Shown here in pieces: positions 8,622 to 16,220 of a stretch of 44,423 bases of DNA. The notes beneath the pieces are model-generated. The model did no database searches. It was not told where the DNA came from and worked only from the letters and a program-made list of their open reading frames with translations. Positions within the stretch are counted from its first letter, which is position 1, and each line of letters opens with the position of its first letter. Origin of the DNA: an uncultured Gammaproteobacteria bacterium (lineage in GTDB: Bacteria; Pseudomonadota; Gammaproteobacteria; Pseudomonadales; Ketobacteraceae); assembly GCA_913063125.1 (NCBI GenBank), contig CAJXZM010000029.1, positions 1 through 44,423 of the forward strand, given 5' to 3'. A program made the translations under genes and the position numbers.

Positions 8622-9707
8622 ATGAAAAGTAGGCATACTGAGGTACTTATTATCGGTGGGGGCTTTGCGGGTGTCGCTGTAGCCCAGCGGTTAGCAAACC
8701 AAGGGGTAGGCGTTATCCTTGTCGACAGGAAGGACTACTTTGAGGTGACATTTGCCACTCTAAGGAACGTGACAGCGCCACACCTCCATGGGAATACCCC
8801 TAGAAAGCGGTATACGGAGTTTCTTAAGGGGACCTTTATCCAAGCGGGTGTAGAGTCAATGACCTGTACCCAAGTACGGCTTGATACAGGTGAGATCATT
8901 AAATTTGAACAAGCCATCATTGCGACGGGGAGCCGTTATCCCTCGTTACCGGAAGCAAAAACACACGCAGGTTTTAGCTACTCCGAACGAAATAAGGAAA
9001 TGCTGGATGCACATGATGCACTAGCATCCGCGGCATCAGTCCTTGTCATAGGCGGTGGCACGGTAGGCGTTGAGTTTGCTGGCGAAATTGCCAGTGCGTT
9101 TCCGGATAAAGCCGTTATGCTTGCGCATTCCGGTGATAGGTTGCTACAAAGTTCTGAGCCCAAGGCGCAGCGTAAAGCATTGGAACAGCTTACCAAGAAA
9201 GGCGTAAAGGTGATGTTTAATTGCCGCTTCAAAAAGCAAGGGGATATTTACCTATGTGAGACCACCGGGCAGAGCCTATCCGTGGATATCGCCTATGCCT
9301 GCACTGGTATGGTGCCAAACACAGAGTTTTTACAACAAGATTTACCTGACATCGTGGACAATAAAGGCTTAATTAAAGTAGACGAACATATGCGGGTGGT
9401 AGGTTACGATAACCTGTATTCACTAGGCGATTGTGCAGCCCTTGACACGCATAAACATGGGTTCCTTGCGAGTGTGCAAGGTGCGTTTTTGGCAAAGAAT
9501 ATCGTGAAGGCGATCAAAGGTAAAAAACGTAAACCCTATAAAACACCACCCTTGGTAGTGGTGACACCCATCGGTATCGATTCTGGCGTAGCGCAATTAC
9601 CCTTTGGTGTGACAACGATGAACTTTGTTGTGAATCTAAAACAAAAAGATTTGGGTATCAGCAATATGTACAAAACCTACGGAACGGAACCGGATGTAAT
9701 AGCGTAA
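8622..9707 (+). CDS. FAD-dependent pyridine nucleotide oxidoreductase (AIF2/NDH-2-like)
   Basis: 361 residues. There are two Rossmann motifs: FAD-binding LIIGGGFAGVAVAQRL near residues 9-24 and NAD(P)H-binding VLVIGGGTVGVEFAGEIA near 141-158. The YSLGDCAAL flavin motif is near 268. There is no redox-active CxxC, so it is not a disulfide reductase. Length and layout resemble the AIFM2/FSP1-type NAD(P)H:quinone oxidoreductases. It probably passes electrons to a quinone or similar acceptor; the substrate is unknown. Start ATG 8622, preceded by ACAGGAACAC. The divergent LysR is its likely regulator. Confidence 0.85.
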   Translation: MKSRHTEVLIIGGGFAGVAVAQRLANQGVGVILVDRKDYFEVTFATLRNVTAPHLHGNTPRKRYTEFLKGTFIQAGVESMTCTQVRLDTGEIIKFEQAIIATGSRYPSLPEAKTHAGFSYSERNKEMLDAHDALASAASVLVIGGGTVGVEFAGEIASAFPDKAVMLAHSGDRLLQSSEPKAQRKALEQLTKKGVKVMFNCRFKKQGDIYLCETTGQSLSVDIAYACTGMVPNTEFLQQDLPDIVDNKGLIKVDEHMRVVGYDNLYSLGDCAALDTHKHGFLASVQGAFLAKNIVKAIKGKKRKPYKTPPLVVVTPIGIDSGVAQLPFGVTTMNFVVNLKQKDLGISNMYKTYGTEPDVIA

Positions 9708-9722
9708 TCAATTGCTAAAAAA

Positions 9723-9836
9723 TGGGAGAATGTACACTGATCTCGTTGTAAGTGTCTGATGATCGCTATCTTTCATAGCTGATGATCCTGTAACTATTCT
9801 CTAGGAGTAGCTTAGCGACCGGAAACAAAAAAGGCG
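9723..9836 (-). pseudogene. 5' remnant of a second hexose-6-phosphate mutarotase gene
   Basis: About 90 bp at 9746-9836 match 21122-21213, the start codon and upstream region of the intact mutarotase gene, at roughly 85-90% by eye. The minus strand encodes MKDSDHQTLTT, against MKDSDLQALTT in the intact gene. Similarity fades after about 12 codons, so only the promoter/leader and first codons survive. Confidence 0.75.
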
Positions 9837-9962
9837 ATACTATAATCACCTAGAATTTTGTCACTTTTAAAATAACCAGCCTTTTAAGAATTAAATGGAG
9901 CAGGGTTATAACAGTGGTTAATTGCATAAGATAAGCGTCACTCAGGTAGAGAATATTTCAAA

Positions 9963-9990
9963 GGCACAGCGGCCAACCGCTGTGCCTTTT
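9963..9990. terminator. strong rho-independent terminator
   Basis: A perfect 10-bp stem GGCACAGCGG-CCAA-CCGCTGTGCC followed by TTTT and preceded by AAA, so it could work in both directions. It lies 256 bp after the oxidoreductase stop, which is unusually far, with no intact gene between. It could end a long 3' UTR or a small RNA. Confidence 0.85.
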
Positions 9991-10174
9991 CTGTGTGAGG
10001 TTTCACACAACGCCAGCAAGTAGTATGTAGGCATAATTTCTATGTTTAGTTTCTATGCATAGCGAAAACAGAACAGATAGCAGCGTCATAATATTGGAAT
10101 GTAGTAGTGATTTTTCAAGCTGTACTTGGAACTTGGCTAAGCTGTCAATTATCAGTAATAAATAGGGATATATT

Positions 10175-11026
10175 TTGGTAATCGGAAATCCATTAAATAA
10201 TAGATTAATAATAATAGCCAATTCGCTAATTGTGTCATCCATTACTATTGCTATTGTGTTAGTCCTGTATATTTACTTTACCGGTGCACCGCACTTACAG
10301 TCTATTTTCGCTCCGATTTTTGGGGTCCTTTTTGATATTTTCACCTGGAACTTTGGCCTAAAACTCCCTGCGCCGGAGGGTGACGCCCGGTACGGTAGTT
10401 TTCTGAATCGACCTGATTTAGATGAGCTTATCTTCCTACCTGGTACGCTCTTCTTTAAGATAGTGTATTTATGTTTATACGTGAAGGCTTATCGGAGTAA
10501 GCGCGGTAAAAAATTGGCGCTACTAATGATGATACTTACCTTCTGGAGTTGCGTGATAAATTTCAGGACAGGCTTTAATTCTTATGTTTACTTCCTCTCT
10601 GCTGGAGGCTACTTCTTTGCGCTATATTCCATAGGTGTTTTCCTGTTTATACTAGGTTCATTGATTGTCACACTACAATTAGCCGCTCAATATTTTAAAC
10701 ATTATATATCGGTTCAAGATACTGCATCCAGGAAAGAATTTTGGCTTATCAATACGGTATTTTTGGTATTAATAATGTGTACGAATCATATGACCTGGGA
10801 TGCTCATAATAATTCAAGTTACGCCTCCCTTTTCGGCGTGCTAATCTTGTTAATTTACCCATCAATCTCCTTAGATTGTCGGCGATGTAATAATTTAAAG
10901 GTTAGTAGACGGATAGTGTTTCTTCGTTTAATTCCTATTATTTCTATTTTACAGTTCCTTTATCTTGGCCTGTTCAATTCAAAACCCTTTGATAGAGAGA
11001 CCTTACGTCTTCAAACTCAACAATAG
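10175..11026 (+). CDS. multi-pass inner-membrane protein of unknown function
   Basis: 283 residues with about seven hydrophobic segments, for example LIIIANSLIVSSITIAIVLV near the N-terminus and YSIGVFLFILGSLIVTLQLA in the middle. The first in-frame start is TTG at 10175 with a TAGGGAT sequence 7 nt upstream; no ATG occurs until far inside. A polar loop after the first segment (PAPEGDARYGSFLNRPDLDE) probably faces one side of the membrane. I do not recognise the family. It converges on the MatP-like gene, and a terminator overlaps its stop codon. Confidence 0.65.
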   Translation: MVIGNPLNNRLIIIANSLIVSSITIAIVLVLYIYFTGAPHLQSIFAPIFGVLFDIFTWNFGLKLPAPEGDARYGSFLNRPDLDELIFLPGTLFFKIVYLCLYVKAYRSKRGKKLALLMMILTFWSCVINFRTGFNSYVYFLSAGGYFFALYSIGVFLFILGSLIVTLQLAAQYFKHYISVQDTASRKEFWLINTVFLVLIMCTNHMTWDAHNNSSYASLFGVLILLIYPSISLDCRRCNNLKVSRRIVFLRLIPIISILQFLYLGLFNSKPFDRETLRLQTQQ

Positions 11027-11049
11027 GCGCTCTATTGTTGGCTTTTCTG
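11018..11049 (+). terminator. terminator overlapping the stop codon
   Basis: Perfect 9-bp arms CAACAATAG-GCGCT-CTATTGTTG followed by GCTTTTCT. The left arm includes the last two codons and the TAG stop of the membrane protein gene. It separates this gene from the convergent MatP-like gene, which ends at 11054. Confidence 0.75.
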
Positions 11050-11053
11050 ATGG

Positions 11054-11458
11054 CTATATTTTGTCGTACAGTTCGACATTGTTTTTCTGTATTTTCATAT
11101 ACGTATTCTTGAGATGCTTTTCTATCGCTTGTGATAACGTCACACCTTCCGATTTCGCGATCGTTGAAAGCATCTCCCATGCGTTTCTTTCCAAGTCGAC
11201 TGATTTTTTATCACTTGCCGCCCGCGATCGATTGGCTCGTATTGAATCTTTTAGTTGCTGCCACTGCTTTTTGTCTAGATGTTTTTCGCACCATTTATTT
11301 ATTTTGTTATTGGCATTGGGTTGTATGTTTTGAAATTCGTCTTTGTTTTCAAAATTGAATTCTTCGTCTGGATAATTTTGATCACGGAGTTTACTTTCAA
11401 TGTACATCCATGCCTTTAGACTGTCATCTTTGGTGACTTTGTACTTTGCTTTGGCCAT
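11054..11458 (-). CDS. MatP-like DNA-binding protein
   Basis: 134 residues. The second half closely follows the E. coli macrodomain-Ter organiser MatP (recalled sequence). INKWCEKHLDKKQWQQLKDSIRA aligns with [23 protein letters not shown], and KKSVDLERNAWEMLSTIAKS with [20 protein letters not shown], followed by a (T)LS(QE)(AT)I helix. This is the four-helix bundle plus ribbon-helix-helix architecture. E. coli MatP has 150 residues and binds the 13-bp matS palindrome. A matS-like palindrome lies 54 bp upstream of the start (11512-11524). It could be the true MatP of this organism or a paralogue with a local regulatory job. Confidence 0.72.
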   Translation of the reverse strand: MAKAKYKVTKDDSLKAWMYIESKLRDQNYPDEEFNFENKDEFQNIQPNANNKINKWCEKHLDKKQWQQLKDSIRANRSRAASDKKSVDLERNAWEMLSTIAKSEGVTLSQAIEKHLKNTYMKIQKNNVELYDKI

Positions 11459-11511
11459 GATCTAATCTCCATTACTGAACGCTGACATCACCGTCTCTTA
11501 ATTTTATCCCT

Positions 11512-11524
11512 GTGACCCTGTCAC
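11512..11524. promoter_or_regulatory. matS-like palindrome upstream of the MatP-like gene
   Basis: GTGACCCTGTCAC is a perfect GTGAC-N3-GTCAC inverted repeat. It differs from the E. coli matS consensus GTGACRNYGTCAC at one position only (C where R is expected). It lies in the leader of the MatP-like gene, 54 bp before the start codon, close to a TATAAG-like -10 element further upstream. It may be an autoregulatory site. A second, weaker match (GTGATAACGTCAC) is inside the gene at 11131-11143. Confidence 0.55.
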
Positions 11525-11576
11525 GCAATGCATTTCTTATATTAAATTACTCCCTGTAGCACAAACAATATAACCT

Positions 11577-11720
11577 TGAGGATCTAGTGGGTGAATTACA
11601 ACAAGAAACCGATGTAACCCTATCTGATGGAACACGTGTAAACGCATCCGATTATGTTGAGACCACACAATCAACCCAGCGAATAGTCATCGCAGGCTAT
11701 AACCATCAGCCTGCATTGTT
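11577..11720 (+). pseudogene. RNase Z fragment (middle region)
   Basis: The frame reads GELQQETDVTLSDGT and ASDYVETTQSTQRIVIAG, collinear with residues about 175-218 of the intact RNase Z, at roughly 80% DNA identity by eye. The catalytic Asp of AGDN is replaced (AGYN). The fragment ends at the stop codon of the opposing GNAT gene (11719-11721). Together with 7469-7606 it represents a broken second RNase Z copy, with its pieces in inverted order along the chromosome. Confidence 0.8.
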
Positions 11721-12168
11721 AGCCATTGATTCCGCTACGGACCATTTTATTTGCCCAAACAGATACGCCGTTATACTCGGTTTCAAATTCATCAGTGATT
11801 TCGAATCCAAAGCTGTTATACAACCGCTTCGCCGGAACATTTGTCTTGGCTACAAATAAACTAACTGCACCCGTTTCATTGAGTAACATGAAATCTAGAA
11901 GACTTTTTCCTATACCTTTTCCACGCACACTAGGGCAAACAAAAAGGGCTCGAATCTCCGAGCCGCATAATGCTCCATATCCCATGACGCCGCCCTCTTC
12001 ATAGACGTAAATATCAGACTCCTTGAGCCCGGCCAACCTGGCCTCATCCTCTTCAAGAGGAATGAGATCAAACCCCTCGATCTCAAAGCGAAGCTCATCC
12101 AGTTTTGAATTGGCGTATATATCCAAAACTTCTGGAAAGTCATTATCTCTAAATGGGCGTATATTCAT
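11719..12168 (-). CDS. GNAT-family N-acetyltransferase
   Basis: 149 residues with the GNAT fold: beta strands IYVYEEGGVMGYGALCG and SEIRALFVCPSVRGKGIGKSLLD near residues 53-92. The latter holds the acetyl-CoA pyrophosphate loop R/Q-x-x-G-x-G/A. The C-terminal strand AKRLYNSFGFEITDEFE is typical. It would transfer an acetyl group from acetyl-CoA to an amine; the substrate is unknown. The C-terminal codons lie within the RNase Z remnant. It is a single gene. Confidence 0.85.
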   Translation of the reverse strand: MNIRPFRDNDFPEVLDIYANSKLDELRFEIEGFDLIPLEEDEARLAGLKESDIYVYEEGGVMGYGALCGSEIRALFVCPSVRGKGIGKSLLDFMLLNETGAVSLFVAKTNVPAKRLYNSFGFEITDEFETEYNGVSVWANKMVRSGING

Positions 12169-12250
12169 GTATGGCTAAAGTTATTGTAATAGGTGGATGC
12201 ACAGAACCATAAAAGGTCAGGTGCGATCCGTGAGCTTGCTATAAGACTGA

Positions 12251-12685
12251 TTACTGCATTTCCACACGCTTATAGTCACCCTTGGGCAATGTTATTACCT
12301 TACAGGGACTGGTTACAATCTGGGCAGCCATTTTCTGTCCGGGTTCAATAAACTTGACCGGCAGACCAACCACCCCATCTTTATAGCGCGCCTCCTTACC
12401 CGTCATCTGAATTGCATAACCCGCAGTTGGCTTACTACCCATTGAAATGACATACGCCATGGTTGTCTCAAAGTTCATCTCTGGTATAGCTGGGCTCGCC
12501 GCACCCACCATTCCAGATTGTGATTTTCTGATAACACCCCTCAACGCCTGCTCGTCAATTATCGGGGTTACGCCTTCTTTTGATATATGGCAGTGAGGCG
12601 ATGTAAACACATCGCCTATTGGCAGCGGCACGGAGCCGCATGCCACAAGCAAGGGTAATGCCATCAAACCCACCATACGAAACAT
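12251..12685 (-). CDS. PrcB-like lipoprotein, partner of the adjacent subtilase
   Basis: The start is set at ATG 12685 because AAGGA lies 6 nt upstream. An ATG at 12706 would be 5 bp after the protease stop without a ribosome site. Lipobox LVAC gives a lipoprotein with Cys16. The mature C-terminal half (residues about 75-140: AYVISMGSKPTAGYAIQMTG, and VTSPCKVITLPKGDY) matches the PrcB C-terminal domain, named after the lipoprotein needed to assemble the Treponema denticola dentilisin protease complex. The gene directly follows an S8 protease lipoprotein gene, so a role as a chaperone or subunit of that protease is likely. Confidence 0.7.
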   Translation of the reverse strand: MFRMVGLMALPLLVACGSVPLPIGDVFTSPHCHISKEGVTPIIDEQALRGVIRKSQSGMVGAASPAIPEMNFETTMAYVISMGSKPTAGYAIQMTGKEARYKDGVVGLPVKFIEPGQKMAAQIVTSPCKVITLPKGDYKRVEMQ

Positions 12686-12710
12686 CTGCTTTCCTTGTCT
12701 GATCATAAGC

Positions 12711-15700
12711 TTAATTTTCCACCTGTAGCTTTTTTAAAGAAGATATTTTAGCAACACCTGTAGGCCGGGTACCGCTGGAACCTTCATCCCCGAGACCCAA
12801 GCTACTACTACCCGATAAACCCAGATTGGATAACAGGTCAACGACAAAACTCAGACCGATAACATCCTGGTTAGTTACCACGATATCAGTCATGGCATTC
12901 AACACAGGATATCCACCACAACTTTCACCAAGCTGGCAAACAACGCCGTCATTATCAACATCTGAACCGCCAATGACCTGGTAAGTACCTTGAGATACCC
13001 CCGTAAACTGATAAGTCGACACGCCATTAGCACCTTCTACGATGGTAGCCTGATATACTGACTCACCGCTGACAGGGTTAATCAATAACATAAACTGCTT
13101 ACCCACACTTCCTGATACTGCCGTTGTGCCTACAACCATAGACACCCGAACTTCCAGAGTACTTCCAGTGCTTAAGCTAAAAGTGATTTTGCCAGAATAA
13201 GACGAATCACTGAGATTTGTCCTAGTTGCTGTCACTGTGTAGGTTCCAAGCCCGCTGCCATCGACCGTTGTCGCCGCTATCGCCAACCAGTCTGCATCAT
13301 CAGTGACGCCGGTAACGGTTGCAGCCCCACCTTGGTTTGAAACAACCACCGTAGCTGAAGAGGTGCTACCCAGATTAACACTGGATGGAACAGCAACAAA
13401 CAACGGTGGCGCCTCAGGCACCGTGCCGCCATTGGCAAGTGTCTGGGCGGCTATCACTGCTTTTAGGGCATCAATATTACCATGGCCATACTCATCATCA
13501 CGGCCCGCTGTGCCCGCATCATTGGTAATATCACCAGCAGCCAGTAACGTATCCACATTACTCGGCGTCAGGCCTGGATGGACAGCCCGCATCAACGCCA
13601 GCACACCTGCCATATGAGGGGTAGCCATCGACGTGCCTTCGTAGAATTTAAATGTTGGCTGGCGTGTTCCACTGGAATCATCCACCATGGCACTGAGCAC
13701 GCCATCCGGATTACCATCATTATTCGCATCACTACTCATGTCACCCCCAGGCGCAGCAACATCAACTCGTGTGCCAAATGTAGAGTATGGCGCACGAGTA
13801 CCGTCAAAGCCTGTGGAGGCAACAGAAATGACACCATCATAGGACGCAGGGTAAGAAAGGTTAGACGTATTATCGTTACCTGAAGCAGCAACGACAATGA
13901 CCCCGGCGTTTCTTACCTGATTAAATGCATCCTGTGTCGACTGTGAAAAACCAGGTCCACCCAGACTCAAGTTAATAACATCGGCTTTTTGTGTTGGCAC
14001 AGTATTACTGGCATTGGGAAGACCGGCTGCAAACAAGACCGCCTGGACAATATCAAAATCACTGCCACCTTCTCTACCAAGCACACGTAAAGGCATGATT
14101 TTTGCGCCCCATGAAACTCCTGCGATACCCGTACCGTTATTTGTCTTCGCTGCAACGGTTCCTGCAACGTGAGTACCATGCCAGCTACTGCTTCCGGCCA
14201 GATTACTATCACCTGGGTCATCAGGGTTATTATCAATACCATCACCATCTGCCGCATTGGCGGCATCTGAAATAAAATCGAAACCGGGTACCAGCTGCCC
14301 ATCAAAGTCTGGATGTGTCAGAAATACGCCTGTATCCACAATCGCAACAATCACGCTACCGGTAGTCGGCGTTCCCGTTGTCACATCCCAGGCCTGCGGT
14401 AGTTTTATTGCAGGATAATGCCACTGCAACCCGTAATGGGTATCGTTAGGCACCTGTTGAATCCGGCGAACATAATTGGGTTCAGCGTAAACTACATCAT
14501 CTCGCTGATTAAGCTTTTTAATTGCGCCCAGTGTATTAAACCGTTCGTAACTTGCAGGGTTCATCGCTAACAATTCCAGTAAAAAATCCGACATCACCTG
14601 CCCAGAAGATAATGCATTTGCTGATCGAGCATAACCATTAAGCTGACTCAGCAAGACGGCACGATCCTCCCCCGCATCAGTCATTCTGAGCTGGACATTT
14701 GAACCAGAGAAACGTTGAGCCGCCACTCTTGAGGAGAACTTCACTATTGCCTCGTTATCACGAAACTCCGGAGCGACGGAAAAACTTGATGCATTTGGAT
14801 CGACGGCATCCAGATTTAGCACATATTTTGATGTACCACTAAACGCAAATACTGCAATAAAATATTGCCCGCTGGAAGGAACCTGAACCACTTCAAATTC
14901 AGTGGTAGCTTCTGATCGCGCCACCTCATTTCCTGCACCGTCGTACAGGTACAGGTCGAGATCCCCCTGAAAGACACCGTCACCCTGTTGATAATCAACC
15001 ACCTGCATACGGATTGACTGCTTTGCTTGCAGCGTCACTGAATACACATCCAGCTCATCCGCAGTCGACTCAAACCGATCACCAAACCCAGACCTCTGCG
15101 TTCCAGTTTCGGTAGCAAACCCGTTTACCGTCACAAAATTAGATAACGTCTGTGCTGTTGTAAACGTACCATTGTCCACATTTGATGAGGCCTGAGGATC
15201 GTTAATATCACTGTCAACCTGCGTCAACACCGCAGAAGTGAAGCTACCACTCAGTGTTACAGTTCCTGTGGCAGAACTGCACAAAACGCTGATATTGGTA
15301 ATATCCGTCGAACCCATCTGACCCGACCCATTATTGATTGAACAGACCTGATCGACCGGTTTATCGGTTACTTCAACATTATAAAGATTACCCGTATTCA
15401 CCGTATCGGGAAACGAAAATGCGCCATCAGCACTAACCACCAGCGCGGCACCATTGTTGTTGGACAGACTTAATGAGCCAGATAAACCGCTTACTGTGCC
15501 GCTGATAACCAGCCCGCCAGCGGATGATGTGACAGTAACACTACCAGAGGTGGAGGCACTTCCCGTCAGTGTTCCGCTGGCAGCTAAAGGGGTCACTTCA
15601 AACGCAATGAGTTGTCCACTGTCGTCGGAAGTCAGCGTATACGTTATTGCTGTTGCTCCACTGATTGCACTGCCGTTACGTAACCATCGATAAGTAGAAC

Positions 15701-15914
15701 TACCCTCTGCATCGCCGTCTGCGTCGCTGAAAGAGTAACTACCCATCAGCTCATCCCCAACAACGGCGCTACCACCATTATTATCGGTTATCTGTGCATT
15801 ACTGGCAGTGGGCGCACTGTTAGCTGTATCGCTACTACCTCCTCCACCGCCTCCGCAGGAGGCAACAAACAGAATCACGAAAATAAAATAGGATTTCTTG
15901 ATGATAGTTAGCAT
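12711..15914 (-). CDS. cell-surface subtilisin-family (S8) serine protease, lipoprotein
   Basis: 1067 residues. The signal peptide ends in lipobox VASC (Cys20) followed by a Gly6-Ser linker. An Ig-like or cadherin-like repeat occupies about 33-130 (SFSDADGDAEGSSTYRWLRN), a second beta domain about 135-215, and a bacterial pre-peptidase (PPC) domain about 255-370. A propeptide-like region (about 378-485) precedes the catalytic domain (about 490-825). The triad is clear: Asp527 in AIVDTGV, His582 in HGTHVAGT, Ser762 in GTSMATPHMAG, with Asn680 for the oxyanion hole. A C-terminal beta region follows. It is expected to be anchored in the outer membrane and degrade extracellular protein. It forms an operon with the PrcB-like gene. 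Confidence 0.92.
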   Translation of the reverse strand: MLTIIKKSYFIFVILFVASCGGGGGGSSDTANSAPTASNAQITDNNGGSAVVGDELMGSYSFSDADGDAEGSSTYRWLRNGSAISGATAITYTLTSDDSGQLIAFEVTPLAASGTLTGSASTSGSVTVTSSAGGLVISGTVSGLSGSLSLSNNNGAALVVSADGAFSFPDTVNTGNLYNVEVTDKPVDQVCSINNGSGQMGSTDITNISVLCSSATGTVTLSGSFTSAVLTQVDSDINDPQASSNVDNGTFTTAQTLSNFVTVNGFATETGTQRSGFGDRFESTADELDVYSVTLQAKQSIRMQVVDYQQGDGVFQGDLDLYLYDGAGNEVARSEATTEFEVVQVPSSGQYFIAVFAFSGTSKYVLNLDAVDPNASSFSVAPEFRDNEAIVKFSSRVAAQRFSGSNVQLRMTDAGEDRAVLLSQLNGYARSANALSSGQVMSDFLLELLAMNPASYERFNTLGAIKKLNQRDDVVYAEPNYVRRIQQVPNDTHYGLQWHYPAIKLPQAWDVTTGTPTTGSVIVAIVDTGVFLTHPDFDGQLVPGFDFISDAANAADGDGIDNNPDDPGDSNLAGSSSWHGTHVAGTVAAKTNNGTGIAGVSWGAKIMPLRVLGREGGSDFDIVQAVLFAAGLPNASNTVPTQKADVINLSLGGPGFSQSTQDAFNQVRNAGVIVVAASGNDNTSNLSYPASYDGVISVASTGFDGTRAPYSTFGTRVDVAAPGGDMSSDANNDGNPDGVLSAMVDDSSGTRQPTFKFYEGTSMATPHMAGVLALMRAVHPGLTPSNVDTLLAAGDITNDAGTAGRDDEYGHGNIDALKAVIAAQTLANGGTVPEAPPLFVAVPSSVNLGSTSSATVVVSNQGGAATVTGVTDDADWLAIAATTVDGSGLGTYTVTATRTNLSDSSYSGKITFSLSTGSTLEVRVSMVVGTTAVSGSVGKQFMLLINPVSGESVYQATIVEGANGVSTYQFTGVSQGTYQVIGGSDVDNDGVVCQLGESCGGYPVLNAMTDIVVTNQDVIGLSFVVDLLSNLGLSGSSSLGLGDEGSSGTRPTGVAKISSLKKLQVEN

Positions 15915-15955
15915 GAAACATTCCTTAAATGGCTATTTATATAATACTTGGGTAT

Positions 15956-16102
15956 TTAGGTGGAATCTGCACAGATTATAAACGTGTCCTGCCCGATAGC
16001 GTCTGGTGTTACAGTACTTCCGTCTGCTGGCGCAGTGAAACTACCCAACCGAGCTGTCACCTCAAAAGCGCGTAGAGCGTTTAAATGTGCAGGGGTTTTC
16101 AT
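15956..16102 (-). pseudogene. LysR regulator stub (helix-turn-helix only)
   Basis: The minus-strand frame from ATG 16102 reads MKTPAHLNALRAFEVTARLG then SFTAPADGSTVTPDAIGQ, the N-terminus of a GcvA-type LysR regulator. It runs into unrelated codons and a stop at 15956-15958, after 48 residues. The effector domain is absent. It lies between the protease and the GlxA-type regulator. Confidence 0.75.
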
Positions 16103-16220
16103 AGAAATATACTCCTCCATCGTTTCAACGCTAAATCTCGTTTTTTCGCGTCGCTATCATGCATCATTATTCACAGAGAACAAAGATTAATGTAATAGTA
16201 GCCTCCCCTGCTCTTTTTAG

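Noticed and set aside
8769..8781. GTGACAGCGCCAC as another matS site
   Set aside because: It lies inside the oxidoreductase coding region and one-mismatch matches are expected by chance in a window this size. Only the leader site at 11512-11524 is kept.
15960..16190. 76-codon plus-strand frame upstream of the protease
   Set aside because: The opposite strand reads as a recognisable LysR helix-turn-helix.
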